Shown piece by piece: positions 19,215 through 28,888 of a DNA stretch of 49,915 nt (the first letter of the stretch is position 1; each line of letters opens with the position of its first letter). This stretch comes from Clostridium psychrophilum (GTDB lineage Bacteria > Bacillota > Clostridia > Clostridiales > Clostridiaceae). The stretch lies in the NCBI RefSeq assembly GCF_018861705.1, contig NZ_JAHLEC010000021.1, forward strand, positions 1 through 49,915. Reading direction: 5' to 3'. Both the position numbers and the translations under genes were made by a program. The notes beneath the pieces were generated by a model that did not search any database, had not been told where the DNA came from, and saw only the letters and a list, made by a program, of their open reading frames with translations.

Positions 19215-20996
19215 TTATTTTTTAAGAATTTGTATTTCCATAGGTTTTAAATTTAAACTTACTGTACATACTTTACCCATAAACTTACTTCCATCAAATC
19301 TACAAGTAATAGTATTCTCTTTAGTCGATACAACCGCCGTAGTCTTTTTGTTGTAATTACTGTAAAGCAGCTTCAATTTTGAAGCTTTAAAATTGAGGAT
19401 ATAATCTATTATCACATAACCAGACCAACTATTCTCTGTACTAGTATTAATGACAACAAGAACTTCTTCATCGTAAAGTATTCTAGAGTAAGCTAATACT
19501 CCCCCTTGATATGATGAAATTCCATAATTAATACCATCTCCAGATATTTCTCTAAAATATTGACGACCATATCTAAGAGTAGCCTCATTAGAATGAAGGG
19601 TATTAAGCGCCTTCATAGATTTATATATAGGATTAGTAGTATCAAAAGCATTTGGTTTTCCCCATAAAGCTTCCCTTACATTGTCCATTCCACCGCTTCC
19701 ACTTAATTCCTGCTCAGTGCCATAATATATGCAAGAAATGCCTTGCAATGTTATTAGTGCACCAATTGCCATCTTTAGTTGTTCTTGATATCCTTTTGAA
19801 TAAAAACGTTGAGCTTGATCATGATTATCAATGAAAGAAACAAAATAACGTCCAGCATCTGCATGAGAACTTAAAAAACTCTTCTGAATTTCCCTGCGAT
19901 TGGAAAATACCCTTACTACTTCTGAAGGTGGAATAAGTCCCTTTATAACCATAGGCAGAACATAAAAAAGGGGGTAATCTAAAGCAGCATCAACTCCTAT
20001 AATTCCATTCGTATCTTGGGTATTTCTCCCTATGTATTGGTTTATTTTCAACTCAGTGTCATACACCTCACCAAAGGTAAAAAAATTCTTTTTCCCAATA
20101 CTTTGGGAAAATTCTCTTATAGCATTACCAAAAATATGTGCAAAATCATTTGAAATATATTTTAAAGTATCAATTCTAAATCCATCACAATCAAATTTTG
20201 CTATAGCATATTGATAGGATTTAATTAAAATATCTCTTACAGGACAAAGTCTATCTTTATCCATAAAATCTATATTTATTTTTCTTAGGGAGAAAAAATC
20301 TCCACTATTGTTATCCTCTGCATTTCCATTTCCAAGTCTAAAAAAATAGTTGCTATTTCGAAGTTCAGCTGGCCAAACACCTGCATCATGACTACAGTTT
20401 TTAGGTGGCACGGACCACTTGCCCTTTCCATTTTTATCTCTCCACAAAATATTACTAGGATGATTTGAAAGTTCTGGTTCATCTACAATGTTACCATTAC
20501 CTAGGTCATACTTAAAAACTTCCCCTGTATGATTTAAAACAATGTCTAAAATAATGTAAATACCTCGGGCATGAGCTTGATCAATTAGATTCTGTAATTC
20601 TTCTTCTGTCCCTAATCGTGGATCAACGTTCAAGAAATCTTGAATACCATATCCATGATATGTATTATCAAAAGCACAGTTTTTAAAGACAGGGCTTAGC
20701 CAAATTGCTGAAAATCCTAGAGATTTAATATAATCTAGTTTATCGCTAATTCCATTAAAAGTTCCACCTTGAAAATCATTATATTTTTCATCCCATTTAG
20801 ATTTTGGTTCTGAATTAGGGTTATTAAACCTGTCATTCAAAATAAAATAAATTGTAATGTCCCTCCAATCCTCAGGTGAGGGAAAAGGCCTTTTGATTTT
20901 TACAATTGAATTCCCAACGAGGACATCTTTTTCTTCTGAATTTCTAGCACTCTTTAACACCTTTGAAAATGCTTGAGAATAAATTGAATTAATCAT
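19215..20996 (-). CDS. GH13 alpha-amylase family glycosidase, cytoplasmic
   Basis: A 593-residue GH13 enzyme without a signal peptide. The TIM barrel runs from about 45 to 480. Catalytic residues are Asp276 in DGFRIDTLKY, Glu310 in FFTFGEVYD and Asp393 in FIDNHDQ, and DIVLNHTGE marks conserved region I. A beta-sandwich C domain follows. The N-terminal ITIYFILNDRFNN and the CSHDAGVW insert resemble maltodextrin-acting amylases. It probably trims glycogen or maltodextrins inside the cell, which fits its place 144 nt upstream of the glycogen synthase homologue on the same strand. AAAAAGGAG precedes the ATG. Confidence 0.88.
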   Translation of the reverse strand: MINSIYSQAFSKVLKSARNSEEKDVLVGNSIVKIKRPFPSPEDWRDITIYFILNDRFNNPNSEPKSKWDEKYNDFQGGTFNGISDKLDYIKSLGFSAIWLSPVFKNCAFDNTYHGYGIQDFLNVDPRLGTEEELQNLIDQAHARGIYIILDIVLNHTGEVFKYDLGNGNIVDEPELSNHPSNILWRDKNGKGKWSVPPKNCSHDAGVWPAELRNSNYFFRLGNGNAEDNNSGDFFSLRKINIDFMDKDRLCPVRDILIKSYQYAIAKFDCDGFRIDTLKYISNDFAHIFGNAIREFSQSIGKKNFFTFGEVYDTELKINQYIGRNTQDTNGIIGVDAALDYPLFYVLPMVIKGLIPPSEVVRVFSNRREIQKSFLSSHADAGRYFVSFIDNHDQAQRFYSKGYQEQLKMAIGALITLQGISCIYYGTEQELSGSGGMDNVREALWGKPNAFDTTNPIYKSMKALNTLHSNEATLRYGRQYFREISGDGINYGISSYQGGVLAYSRILYDEEVLVVINTSTENSWSGYVIIDYILNFKASKLKLLYSNYNKKTTAVVSTKENTITCRFDGSKFMGKVCTVSLNLKPMEIQILKK

Positions 20997-21438
20997 ATTA
21001 TTTTATCTCCTTTTTAAAAAATTTGTTTAAATAGTATATCTGACTGTAACAATTTGCTATAATATTATATTTTATTACATTATATACTATTTTATTGAAT
21101 TATATTTTATAATTTATAATTTATAATTTATTTATAACTTATTTATAAATAAACACTATCCAATTACAACGATTTTATATCCTATATTAGTATAAAAATA
21201 CACCCATACTTATAAAACCCCTTTTTTCTTGAATTATCTAAATGATTAGTGAATCTTATTGCTATATCTTGCCTTGTACTACGCAGAGTTTGACGAAAGT
21301 TGCGAGTGAATTATAGTACTAAACACACTATAATTGAAGGAAAGTAATATGTATTTGTAGAAATATAAATATATTAAATAATATAAATAGTTAAACAATA
21401 TAAATAATATAAATAATTAATAAAAGGAGATATGCATT
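20997..21438. other. 442-bp divergent intergenic region
   Basis: The amylase (minus) and histidine kinase (plus) genes diverge from here. The sequence is very AT-rich, with short direct repeats of TTTATAATTTATAA near 21110-21150 and of AATATAAATA near 21370-21415. Promoters for both genes must lie here, but none stands out. No ORF, RNA gene or repeat element is visible. Confidence 0.5.
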
Positions 21439-22881
21439 ATGAAAAATGTAATGCCAATTATAAATTTGGATTGTAAAGATATTAATGTTGATAAAAATGA
21501 ATATATAGAAAAACCAGATTTGGAAAAGAATTTAAATGAAAAAATCAAACAACTTGAAAATGAACTTCAGTATACTAAAAAATGTCTACAAACCTCAAAT
21601 GAAGAGCAACTTGCTTATAATGAAGAACTAATGAGTGCAAATGAAGAATATCAATCAGTAAATGATGAATTGCAAAAACTCAACACCCAGTATCAATATA
21701 AAAATCAAGAATTAACTACTTTAAATGATGATATGACAAATTATTTAAATAGTTCAAATATTGGAACTGTTTTTCTTGATGAAAATCTTTGTATAAGAAA
21801 GTTTACACCAAACAGTACTAAAGAAATAAACCTTAAGGATCAAGATATTGGACGTCCAATGCATGACATATCAACTAATCTTATTAATGATGACTTAAAT
21901 GCGGGTGCTAGCGAAGTATTAAGCAGTCACAAGTCTTCTGAACATGAAGTTCAAAGTAAAAATGGAAGTTGGTATTTATTAAAATGCTCGCCATACTGCA
22001 CGGTTGAAAATCAAATTAAAGGAGTTGTCTTATCTCTTGTCGATATAACGAATAAGAAATTGTTGGATGAAACAATTTTGTCAGAAAGTTTAAAGTCAGA
22101 ATTTTTCAGCAATCTTTCTCATGAACTTAGAACACCACTAAATGTAATTTTATGTACCTTACAGCTTTTGGATACCTTTAAAATTGGTAGTGATGTTAAA
22201 AACCAAAGAAAATTTAAAAAATATAGTAATATAATGAGACAAAATTGTTACAGACAATTAAGACTTGTTAATAATATAATTGATATTACAAAACTTGATG
22301 CTGGTTTTTTTGATTTAAATCTACAAAACTGTAATATTGTAAATGTTGTTGAAAGTGTTACCATGTCGGTATCTGAGTATATTAAGTCTAAATCCATTGA
22401 ATTGGTTTTTGACACTGATATAGAAGAATGTATATTATCATGCGATCCAGAAAAAATTGAAAGAATAATACTAAATCTAATTTCTAATTCAATAAAGTTT
22501 ACAAAACCAGGTGGAAGTATAAAAATAAATATGTATGATAAAGGAAAAAATATTATAATCTCATTAAAAGATACAGGAATTGGTATACCGAAAAATAAAT
22601 TAAATATTATTTTTGACAGGTTTAGTCAAGTAGATAGATCACTTACTCGGAATCGAGAAGGAAGTGGCATCGGCTTATCCATTGTAAAATCACTTGTTGA
22701 GCTACATAAAGGCACAATTTCCGTATCAAGTGAATATGGCAAAGGAACAGAGTTCACCATTGTGCTTCCAGTAGTAAAACTACCTGAAGATAATAGCGTA
22801 CGTGAGGAGTTTGAAACTGAATCAGAAGAAAGCATTCAAAGAATACATATTGAGTTTTCAGATATATATTCCTTAGATTAA
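21439..22881 (+). CDS. PAS-domain sensor histidine kinase
   Basis: A 480-residue soluble kinase. Residues 27-100 form a coiled coil with repeated NEE and NDEL heptads, 100-205 a PAS domain, 215-290 the HisKA dimerisation domain with His228 in FFSNLSHELRTPLN, and 330-450 the ATPase domain (N box LNLISNSIKF, G1 DTGIGIP, G2 GSGIGLSIVKSL). There are no membrane segments, so it senses an internal cue. The coiled coil plus PAS closely match the C-terminal half of the CheB-CheR-PAS protein encoded next, so the two may form mixed dimers or share input. No response regulator gene is adjacent. AAAGGAG precedes the ATG. Confidence 0.88.
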   Translation: MKNVMPIINLDCKDINVDKNEYIEKPDLEKNLNEKIKQLENELQYTKKCLQTSNEEQLAYNEELMSANEEYQSVNDELQKLNTQYQYKNQELTTLNDDMTNYLNSSNIGTVFLDENLCIRKFTPNSTKEINLKDQDIGRPMHDISTNLINDDLNAGASEVLSSHKSSEHEVQSKNGSWYLLKCSPYCTVENQIKGVVLSLVDITNKKLLDETILSESLKSEFFSNLSHELRTPLNVILCTLQLLDTFKIGSDVKNQRKFKKYSNIMRQNCYRQLRLVNNIIDITKLDAGFFDLNLQNCNIVNVVESVTMSVSEYIKSKSIELVFDTDIEECILSCDPEKIERIILNLISNSIKFTKPGGSIKINMYDKGKNIIISLKDTGIGIPKNKLNIIFDRFSQVDRSLTRNREGSGIGLSIVKSLVELHKGTISVSSEYGKGTEFTIVLPVVKLPEDNSVREEFETESEESIQRIHIEFSDIYSLD

Positions 22882-22904
22882 TCATCTCTTTCAGAGATGA
22901 AACC
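22877..22904. repeat. Near-palindromic module related to the element tails
   Basis: ATCATCTCTTTCAGAGATGA is a hairpin that resembles the CTCTGAAAGAGATGATTTA module at 36423-36444. It overlaps the stop codon of the kinase gene. It may be a lone tail module or simply a hairpin, and its orientation cannot be told. Confidence 0.4.
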
Positions 22905-23009
22905 GCAATAATATAGAGAATTATAAACTATTGTACTCTAATTAGCAATAATTTGTTATAATAAAAGAATATGATGATGTGTTAAACAATCTGTAAATGG
23001 AGGGGTACG

Positions 23010-25724
23010 ATGAAAGAGAATAAGAAATTAGACAAAAATGTAAAGATTAAAAATCCTGAAGACAATTCTTCTGTGCCAACTATTGCAAAAAAAGGCTTTT
23101 CAATAGTTGGTATAGGGGCTTCTGCAGGAGGATTAGATGCTTTGTTAACTTTTCTAGGTAATGTCCCTAAAAATAGCGGTTTGGCTTTTGTTATAGTTCA
23201 GCATATGGAGAATAACAGTAAGCAAATTTTGGTAAATTTACTTCAGACTGCTACTACTATGAAAACTGTTCAGGTATATGAAGATATATCAGTTCATCCA
23301 GACTGCGTCTATGTAATTCCGCCAAATAAGAATATGTCTATTAAGCATAATGCGCTACACCTTTTTGATTATATTGAGCCTCACACTTTGCGAATGCCCA
23401 TAGATTTTTTCTTTTGCTCCCTTGCAAATGAATTGCATGAGAGAAGTGTTGGTGTCATCCTCTCGGGCATGGGTAAAGATGGTACATTAGGCCTCAACGA
23501 AATCAAGAAAAATGGAGGAAGTGTATTTGTTCAGCTACCATCATCTGCTAAATTTGAAGACATGCCTCGTAGCGCCATAGATGCAGGTTTAGCTGACATT
23601 ATATCAGACGTAAAAACAATGCCTTCAAAAATTATTTCTTACCCTCGGCACAAACCATGTGTCAAGATTGATGACCAGGACAAAACAAACAACCTAAACA
23701 GTTACTTCGATAATATTATTGCCCTGTTACGAGTACATACAGGTCATGATTTTTCTTTATATAAAAGAAATACTATACAACGTAGGATTGAACGTTGTAT
23801 GGATATCCATAAAATTAGCGATTTAGCTACCTATGTATGCTTTTTGAAACAAAATCCTCAGGAACTGAAATTACTATTCAAGGAATTTTTAATTGGGGTT
23901 ACCAGTTTCTTTCGCGAACCCGCAGAATGGGAATTGTTAAAAAACAAAGTTATACCGGAACTCTTAGAGCAAAGGTCCCCTAGTGATATGCTACGGGTTT
24001 GGATATCTGGTTGTTCAACCGGTGAAGAGGCATACTCTCTAGCAATTGTTTTCAAAGAAGTGCTTGAGGAGTTAAAAACATCCACTGACTTTTCTATGCA
24101 AATTTTTGCTACAGATTTAGACAATGAAGCGATTGATAAAGCTCGTGAGGGAATTTTCTCAAATAATATATCAAAAGATATGTCTCCTGAGAGGTTAAAT
24201 AGATATTTTGTCAAGGTGGATCGTGGATATCAAGTTAACAAAACTATTCGTGATATGGTAATCTTTGCTCAGCAAAACATGATTAAGGATCCCCCATTTA
24301 CAAAAATTGATATATTGCTCTGTCGCAACCTGCTTATATATCTGACTCCAGAAATCCAGAAAAAGCTCATTCCTCTTTTTCACTACAGTCTTAATAATGG
24401 TGGATTTTTGTTTTTAGGAAGTGCAGAGTCAGTGGGCAACTTTACTAATCTTTTTAAACCACTTAATCTTAAATCACGAATTTATCAGAGGCTCCAAGCC
24501 TTAATTCAAACAGATCCTATAGAATTCTCGACCTCATTTTCTCCGGATCAGACTTCCATGATCCCGCCATCGGAGGAGGTTCAGAACATGCAGTCACTAG
24601 CGGATAAATTGATTTTGGAAAATTATTCACCAGCCACAGTTCTCGTAAACGGTAAAGGTGATATTCTCTACATTACAGGGAGAACAGGCAAATATCTTGA
24701 GCCACCTGCTGGTAAAGTCAATTGGAATGTTTTTGCCATGGCGCGTGAAGGGCTAAACTATAAACTTAGTGACACTTTCTATAAAGCACTTCGTCAAAAA
24801 CAAACGGTGAATTTCAAGAATGCAGTTGTGATAAACGAAGGTGGTCCGTTAATTGTTGACATCTCAATCAATCCGCTCAATGAGCCAGGTGGACTATGTG
24901 GAATGGTAATGATTGTTTTTACCGATGTGACCAATGCTAATGTTGACGAAATAATAAATACAACTAAGCAAGTCCCTGCAAGTAATAAACGTGAAGAAGA
25001 ACTAGAACAACAACTACTACAAGCTCGCCAAATGTGGCAAGATACTGGTGCTGAAATGCAAATATCCCAAGAGGAGTTTAAATCCAGTAATGAGGAATTG
25101 CAGTCATGCAACGAAGAGCTTCAATCAACAAACGAGGAATTGACCACAACAAAGAAAGAAGTTCAGTCCTCAAATGAAGAACTAAAGATAATCAATTTTG
25201 AATTACAGGCAAAACTAAACAACTTGTCACTAGTCACAAATGACATGAAAAATTTAATGGACAGTACAGAAATTGCTACTTTATTTTTGGATAATAAGTT
25301 ACTCGTTAAACATTTTACCAATGAAATGAAAGTAGTATCAAGATTAATTCCAAGTGATGTAGGTCGACCAATAACTGATATAGCGTCGGATCTTATTTAT
25401 CCTGAAATGACAGATGATATTAAAGATGTGCAACGCACATTGAAAACTGTTGAAAAACAGGTCATCTCTAGTAACGGTAATTGGTTTAACGCTCGTATTC
25501 TTCCTTACCATACGTTAAAAGACAAAATCGATGGTGTAGTTATAACTTATGTAAATATCACTAAATCCAAATCACTTGAAGCGAAGCTCAGCAAATCGAA
25601 ATTAGCTTTAAAACAAAGGCTTGTTGATCAAGACAAGGAATTATTACTAGTAAATGATAGGTTAAATGAATTACAAAAAGGTCATAGTGAAGTTGCCGCG
25701 TCTACCGATCCTGATGATAAATAA
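23010..25724 (+). CDS. CheB-CheR-PAS fusion protein
   Basis: A 904-residue cytoplasmic protein. Residues 30-215 form a CheB methylesterase with catalytic Ser38 (GASAGG), His65 (VQHM) and Asp157 (GMGKDGT). Residues 230-490 form a CheR methyltransferase: N-terminal helical part, SAM site WISGCSTGEEAYSLA, FATDLD, and CRNLLIY. Then come a PAS domain (about 540-645), a long coiled coil (660-745, SNEELQSCNEELQSTNEEL) and a second PAS domain. It lacks the receiver domain of classical CheB. Such fusions are thought to couple receptor-type methylation chemistry to PAS sensing, often with a partner histidine kinase, which here is the gene 128 nt upstream. No chemotaxis receptor is in view. GGAGGGG precedes the ATG. 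Confidence 0.9.
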   Translation: MKENKKLDKNVKIKNPEDNSSVPTIAKKGFSIVGIGASAGGLDALLTFLGNVPKNSGLAFVIVQHMENNSKQILVNLLQTATTMKTVQVYEDISVHPDCVYVIPPNKNMSIKHNALHLFDYIEPHTLRMPIDFFFCSLANELHERSVGVILSGMGKDGTLGLNEIKKNGGSVFVQLPSSAKFEDMPRSAIDAGLADIISDVKTMPSKIISYPRHKPCVKIDDQDKTNNLNSYFDNIIALLRVHTGHDFSLYKRNTIQRRIERCMDIHKISDLATYVCFLKQNPQELKLLFKEFLIGVTSFFREPAEWELLKNKVIPELLEQRSPSDMLRVWISGCSTGEEAYSLAIVFKEVLEELKTSTDFSMQIFATDLDNEAIDKAREGIFSNNISKDMSPERLNRYFVKVDRGYQVNKTIRDMVIFAQQNMIKDPPFTKIDILLCRNLLIYLTPEIQKKLIPLFHYSLNNGGFLFLGSAESVGNFTNLFKPLNLKSRIYQRLQALIQTDPIEFSTSFSPDQTSMIPPSEEVQNMQSLADKLILENYSPATVLVNGKGDILYITGRTGKYLEPPAGKVNWNVFAMAREGLNYKLSDTFYKALRQKQTVNFKNAVVINEGGPLIVDISINPLNEPGGLCGMVMIVFTDVTNANVDEIINTTKQVPASNKREEELEQQLLQARQMWQDTGAEMQISQEEFKSSNEELQSCNEELQSTNEELTTTKKEVQSSNEELKIINFELQAKLNNLSLVTNDMKNLMDSTEIATLFLDNKLLVKHFTNEMKVVSRLIPSDVGRPITDIASDLIYPEMTDDIKDVQRTLKTVEKQVISSNGNWFNARILPYHTLKDKIDGVVITYVNITKSKSLEAKLSKSKLALKQRLVDQDKELLLVNDRLNELQKGHSEVAASTDPDDK

Positions 25725-25809
25725 GTTTGAGTTATAGTATTTCACCCCTCAAAGTATATTAAAAGTTATTTTTGCGCATAATAATATTTACAATTGAGAG
25801 GTGAAAATA

Positions 25810-26793
25810 TTGGATATAATTTCATTAATAAAAAAAGTTAAGAAAAGAGAAGAAAACCTAGATATTCAGGAAGCATTTAATATATATAGTCTTCTAAGGG
25901 CAAGATATGTTAGCACACAAACTGTTCAATTATTTAAAAATTTTGTTCATGACGTAGGTTGGGACGTAATACTTTCAAAATTTCAGATGAATTTTGAAAA
26001 GCAAATAGAAAATTTAGAGGAATTAGGCGAAATTTTTCGTATCATCATGCCAAACAGACCTCCTCTAGACGTTAAATTTGCAACCCGTGTTAATGATATA
26101 ACAGATGATTATAACTATAAAAAGATATACCATGACCTCATAGCACAACTGATGTCTCTTATCCATGCAGTTCGTTCAACTAGTACTAATGATAATTTAA
26201 GACATATAATCATAAAAGATTTAATAATCCATTTTGAGGATTTTGATACGCTTTATAAATTTGGTAAATTGAAGGGCTGGGAAGAGACATATCCTGTTGA
26301 CAAAACTTCTATTATTCAAAAATAAGAACAACTTTCCACTTCTGAAGCATTTCATATTTGGGATCATATTACTATGAGGTATGAACAAATTGAACTCATA
26401 GGTATATTTTCTAGTTTTGCTCATGATACCGAATTCAAAGTAATACTTCAACATGGAATATACATCTATAATAAACAACTTAACAAGCTTGAGCAATTAG
26501 CACTAAAACTTAATGTACCTCTTCCTAACAGACCAGCACTACCTGTAACTTCTCCAATCGATCCTGAAACAATTACGGATAAGTTTATGTACAGAATTAT
26601 TTTAAGCTGGGAATTAGCTTCCTTAGATACTCATGTAAGAGCAATCATTGAAACTATTAGGAACGACTCATTGCGCAGGTTATGGAGTGAACTTCTTACT
26701 GCAGAGTTAGGGTATTATGATAAATATCTGAAATATGGGAAAATGAAGGGCTGGACAAGAGTAGTCCCAATTTATGGCGAGCCTGTTACATAA
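25810..26793 (+). pseudogene. DUF3231-like two-domain gene split by an in-frame TAA
   Basis: Two homologous helical domains follow each other in one frame. The first (to 26322) contains EAFNIYSLLRARYVS, MPNRPPLDV and KFGKLKGWEE. After a single TAA at 26323-26325 the frame continues with EQLSTSEAFHIWDHITMRYE, PNRPALPV and KYGKMKGW, a clear repeat of the first. The second domain's similarity begins before its first ATG (26374). The whole, about 326 residues, has the size of intact DUF3231 proteins such as the one at 6387-7394. GAGAGGTGA points to a TTG start at 25810 rather than the GTG at 25801. It is either a nonsense mutant or two separate short proteins, the second with a poor start site. 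Confidence 0.7.
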
Positions 26794-26811
26794 ATAGATA
26801 ACTATATGTTT

Positions 26812-26846
26812 TAAAAAAATCATCTAACTTTTAGATGGTTTTTTTA
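26812..26846 (+). terminator. Intrinsic terminator
   Basis: CATCTAA pairs with TTAGATG around a short loop, followed by eight T and preceded by an A-run. It ends the DUF3231-like gene. The T-run merges directly into the TTTAA border of repeat element A4. Confidence 0.88.
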
Positions 26847-27075
26847 ACAACATTTTGGAAGCTTCAAGTCTGCCGTCTTATATGTGGCAGTTGTCTAGCC
26901 TAGGAAAATTGCCTTGGTGACAGTCTAAATCTGCTTCCAAAGGTTGTCGCAGCTCCATAGAGGAGTTGATTCATCTTCTTCGAAGCTGTTGCATCTTCTT
27001 CCAAGTTGATTTATCTTCTTCAAAGCTCATGCATCTTCTTCAAAGCTGTTGCAGCGACCCAGGAGATGATTTAAC
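26842..27075 (+). mobile_element. Repeat element, family A copy 4, with longest tail
   Basis: The head runs from AACAACATTTTGGAAGC (26846) to CTTCCAAAGGTTGT (26947). The tail is the longest of the A copies: CAGCTCCATAGAGGAGTTGA, then three or four inverted units of the type CATCTTCTTCGAAGCTG, then GCGACCCAGGAGATGATTTAA. TTTAA borders both ends. A 255-bp open frame runs across the tail (26966-27220), but it has no ribosome binding site and is an accident of the repeats. Confidence 0.8.
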
Positions 27076-27277
27076 TACGGTATTCTTCCCGTTGTCACAA
27101 TGTTTGTATTTTATTTTACTTACCAGAATGACTTTTTCTTTTGTTATTGTCCATTGTTCCTATTATTTTTCTTTATCAAAAATGGTACGAAGTGGACTAA
27201 ACAAAATGAATAAAATGTAACCTTTCCTTTGTTTTATAACTTAGTATTTGTATAGAATAAATAATTCGTTGAAACTA

Positions 27278-27331
27278 TGTTCAATAGATGATAAAATGGA
27301 ATAAAAGTTATATTTTATCATCTATTAAACA
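27278..27331. promoter_or_regulatory. Long inverted repeat upstream of the RpiR-family gene
   Basis: AATAGATGATAAAAT (27283-27297) is perfectly repeated in inverse at 27312-27326 with a 14-bp spacer. The arms extend to 20 bp with one mismatch (TGTT/AACA outside). It lies about 50 bp before the regulator's ATG. No T-run follows, so it is not an ordinary terminator. It could be the regulator's own operator or an RNA hairpin in its leader. Confidence 0.6.
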
Positions 27332-27379
27332 TTGTTATTTCATTTAGTTGGAATTAGCATTGAAAGGATTGAGTTGATT

Positions 27380-28237
27380 ATGGAAAATATCAAAGAAGAT
27401 TTGATGAAATCTATTCAAATTAAGTTACCACGTTTAAGTAAAGGTCAAAAGCTGATAGCTGAATATATTTTAGAACACTATGATAAAGCAGCATTTATGA
27501 CAGCTTCAAAATTAGGTACAAGTATCGGAGTAAGTGAATCAACTGTTGTAAGATTTGCTAACGAGTTAGGCTTTAGTGGTTATCCAAAACTGCAAAAATC
27601 TCTTCAACAATTAATCAGAGATAAATTAACTACTGTACAAAGAATCGAATTATCTAATGACTACATGACTCAAGAAAATGCGCTAAAAAGTGTGTTAAAA
27701 GCTGATATGGAAAATATCAAAGCTACATTGGAAAAAATAAATTATCAAACTTTTGACGATATAGTTAATTCACTATTTAAAGCTAGAAAAATATATATTA
27801 TCGGCCTTCGCGACTCATCTGCATTATCTGAATTTTTAGCTTTTTATTTAAATCTTATTTTAGATAATGTTGAAGTAGTGGCCTATGGTGTAAGTGATAT
27901 ATTTGAACAAATGCTTAATGTTAATGAAGAAGACATAGTTATTGGAATAGGATTCCCTAGGTATACTACAAGAACTATAGAAGCCTTAAACTTCGCTAGA
28001 AGTAAAAATGCAAATATTGTAGTAATTACAGATAGTTTATTGTCTCCATTAGCAGCTAAAGCTAATTATACGTTAATAGCACAAAGTAATATGACTTCCT
28101 TTGTTGATTCTTTAGTAGCACCACTTAGTGTAATAAATGCATTAATAATCGCTGTTGGATTAAGAGAAAAAGATAAGATTTCAAAGACATTTACTACTTT
28201 AGAAGGCATATGGGAAGAATATAAAGTTTATCTATAA
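27380..28237 (+). CDS. MurR/RpiR family transcriptional regulator
   Basis: A 285-residue regulator. The N-terminal HTH_6 domain (1-80) contains TASKLGTSIGVSESTVVRFANELGFSGY. The C-terminal SIS domain (about 110-260) binds phosphosugars and includes IYIIGLRDSSALSEF and GIGFPRYTTRTIEAL. Family members control sugar, amino-sugar or sialic acid use. No such gene is adjacent, so its target is unknown. I chose the ATG at 27380 (AAAGGA 11 nt upstream); an upstream TTG at 27332 would add 16 residues that overlap the inverted-repeat region. Confidence 0.85.
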   Translation: MENIKEDLMKSIQIKLPRLSKGQKLIAEYILEHYDKAAFMTASKLGTSIGVSESTVVRFANELGFSGYPKLQKSLQQLIRDKLTTVQRIELSNDYMTQENALKSVLKADMENIKATLEKINYQTFDDIVNSLFKARKIYIIGLRDSSALSEFLAFYLNLILDNVEVVAYGVSDIFEQMLNVNEEDIVIGIGFPRYTTRTIEALNFARSKNANIVVITDSLLSPLAAKANYTLIAQSNMTSFVDSLVAPLSVINALIIAVGLREKDKISKTFTTLEGIWEEYKVYL

Positions 28238-28683
28238 ATTAATAGTAAATAATATCACTATTTAACATAATACATATTTAAAATAGAGTGTCATTAGAAG
28301 TTTCAATTCAAATATTCTAATAATAAAAAAGCAATAAAATAAATTACACATTAATATTTTCACAGAGCATTAACAATAGTTTTATAGTAATTATCTATAA
28401 CCCTATTGTTAATGCTTTATGTCTATTTTGTCGTGGGTCCATTCTTAAGCCTTTCCAGTAATAGTATAACAATAATTGATAATTTACCTAAGATAATTCT
28501 TCCAATTTTTTTCATTATTTTAAAGGGTTTATTTTACTTTATGAGGAATTAATGTAAAGTAATGTATATTTTTAAAATTTATTTATGAATTTTTTAAATA
28601 AAACACATAAGTTTAACTTGCTTATCATATTATGATAAAATGCTTCTACAAAAGTAGAATTGTTAGTAAACATTAAATAAAAT
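28238..28683. other. Non-coding region with a long hairpin
   Basis: No ORF is supported. At 28366-28416 AGCATTAACAATAG pairs with CTATTGTTAATGCT, with an inner TTATAG/CTATAA stem; only a weak T-rich stretch follows, so it may be a poor terminator or a structured RNA. A short palindrome TTATCATA/TATGATAA lies near 28621-28637. The rest is AT-rich. Confidence 0.5.
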
Positions 28684-28835
28684 TTTAACGACATTTCAGA
28701 AGGAAAGTCTCCCACTTCTATAAGTGGGAGTTACATTCCCTAACAAATAGAAAACTTCAGTGGGAATATAACTCTCCTTCTGAAGTCGTTAATGCATCTT
28801 CTACGAAGATGTTGCAGCTCCGCAGGAGATGATAA
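28684..28835 (+). mobile_element. Repeat element, family B copy 1
   Basis: The head starts AACGACATTTCAGAAGG (28687) and ends CCTTCTGAAGTCGTT (28790), a terminal inverted repeat. The internal hairpin at 28709-28730 is perfect, with CTCCCACTT and AAGTGGGAG around CTAT. The tail is CATCTTCTACGAAGATG, then CAGCTCCGCAGGAGATGAT. The left border has TTTAA; the right border reads GATAAATG. It ends about 50 bp before the start of the L,D-transpeptidase gene and forms part of its leader. Confidence 0.8.
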
Positions 28836-28888
28836 ATGTAAGGTATCAACTATTGCAAAACTATGCATCATATGGGGGAGTTCATTAT

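Noticed and set aside
26966-27220. 84-codon open frame on the plus strand
   Set aside because: It lies across the tail modules of element A4, has no ribosome binding site, and its Ser/Leu/Cys repeats simply mirror the DNA repeats.
28366-28416. Strong terminator after the RpiR-family gene
   Set aside because: The hairpin is long, but only a weak T-rich stretch follows and it is 130 bp from the stop codon, so it is listed as a hairpin of unknown role.
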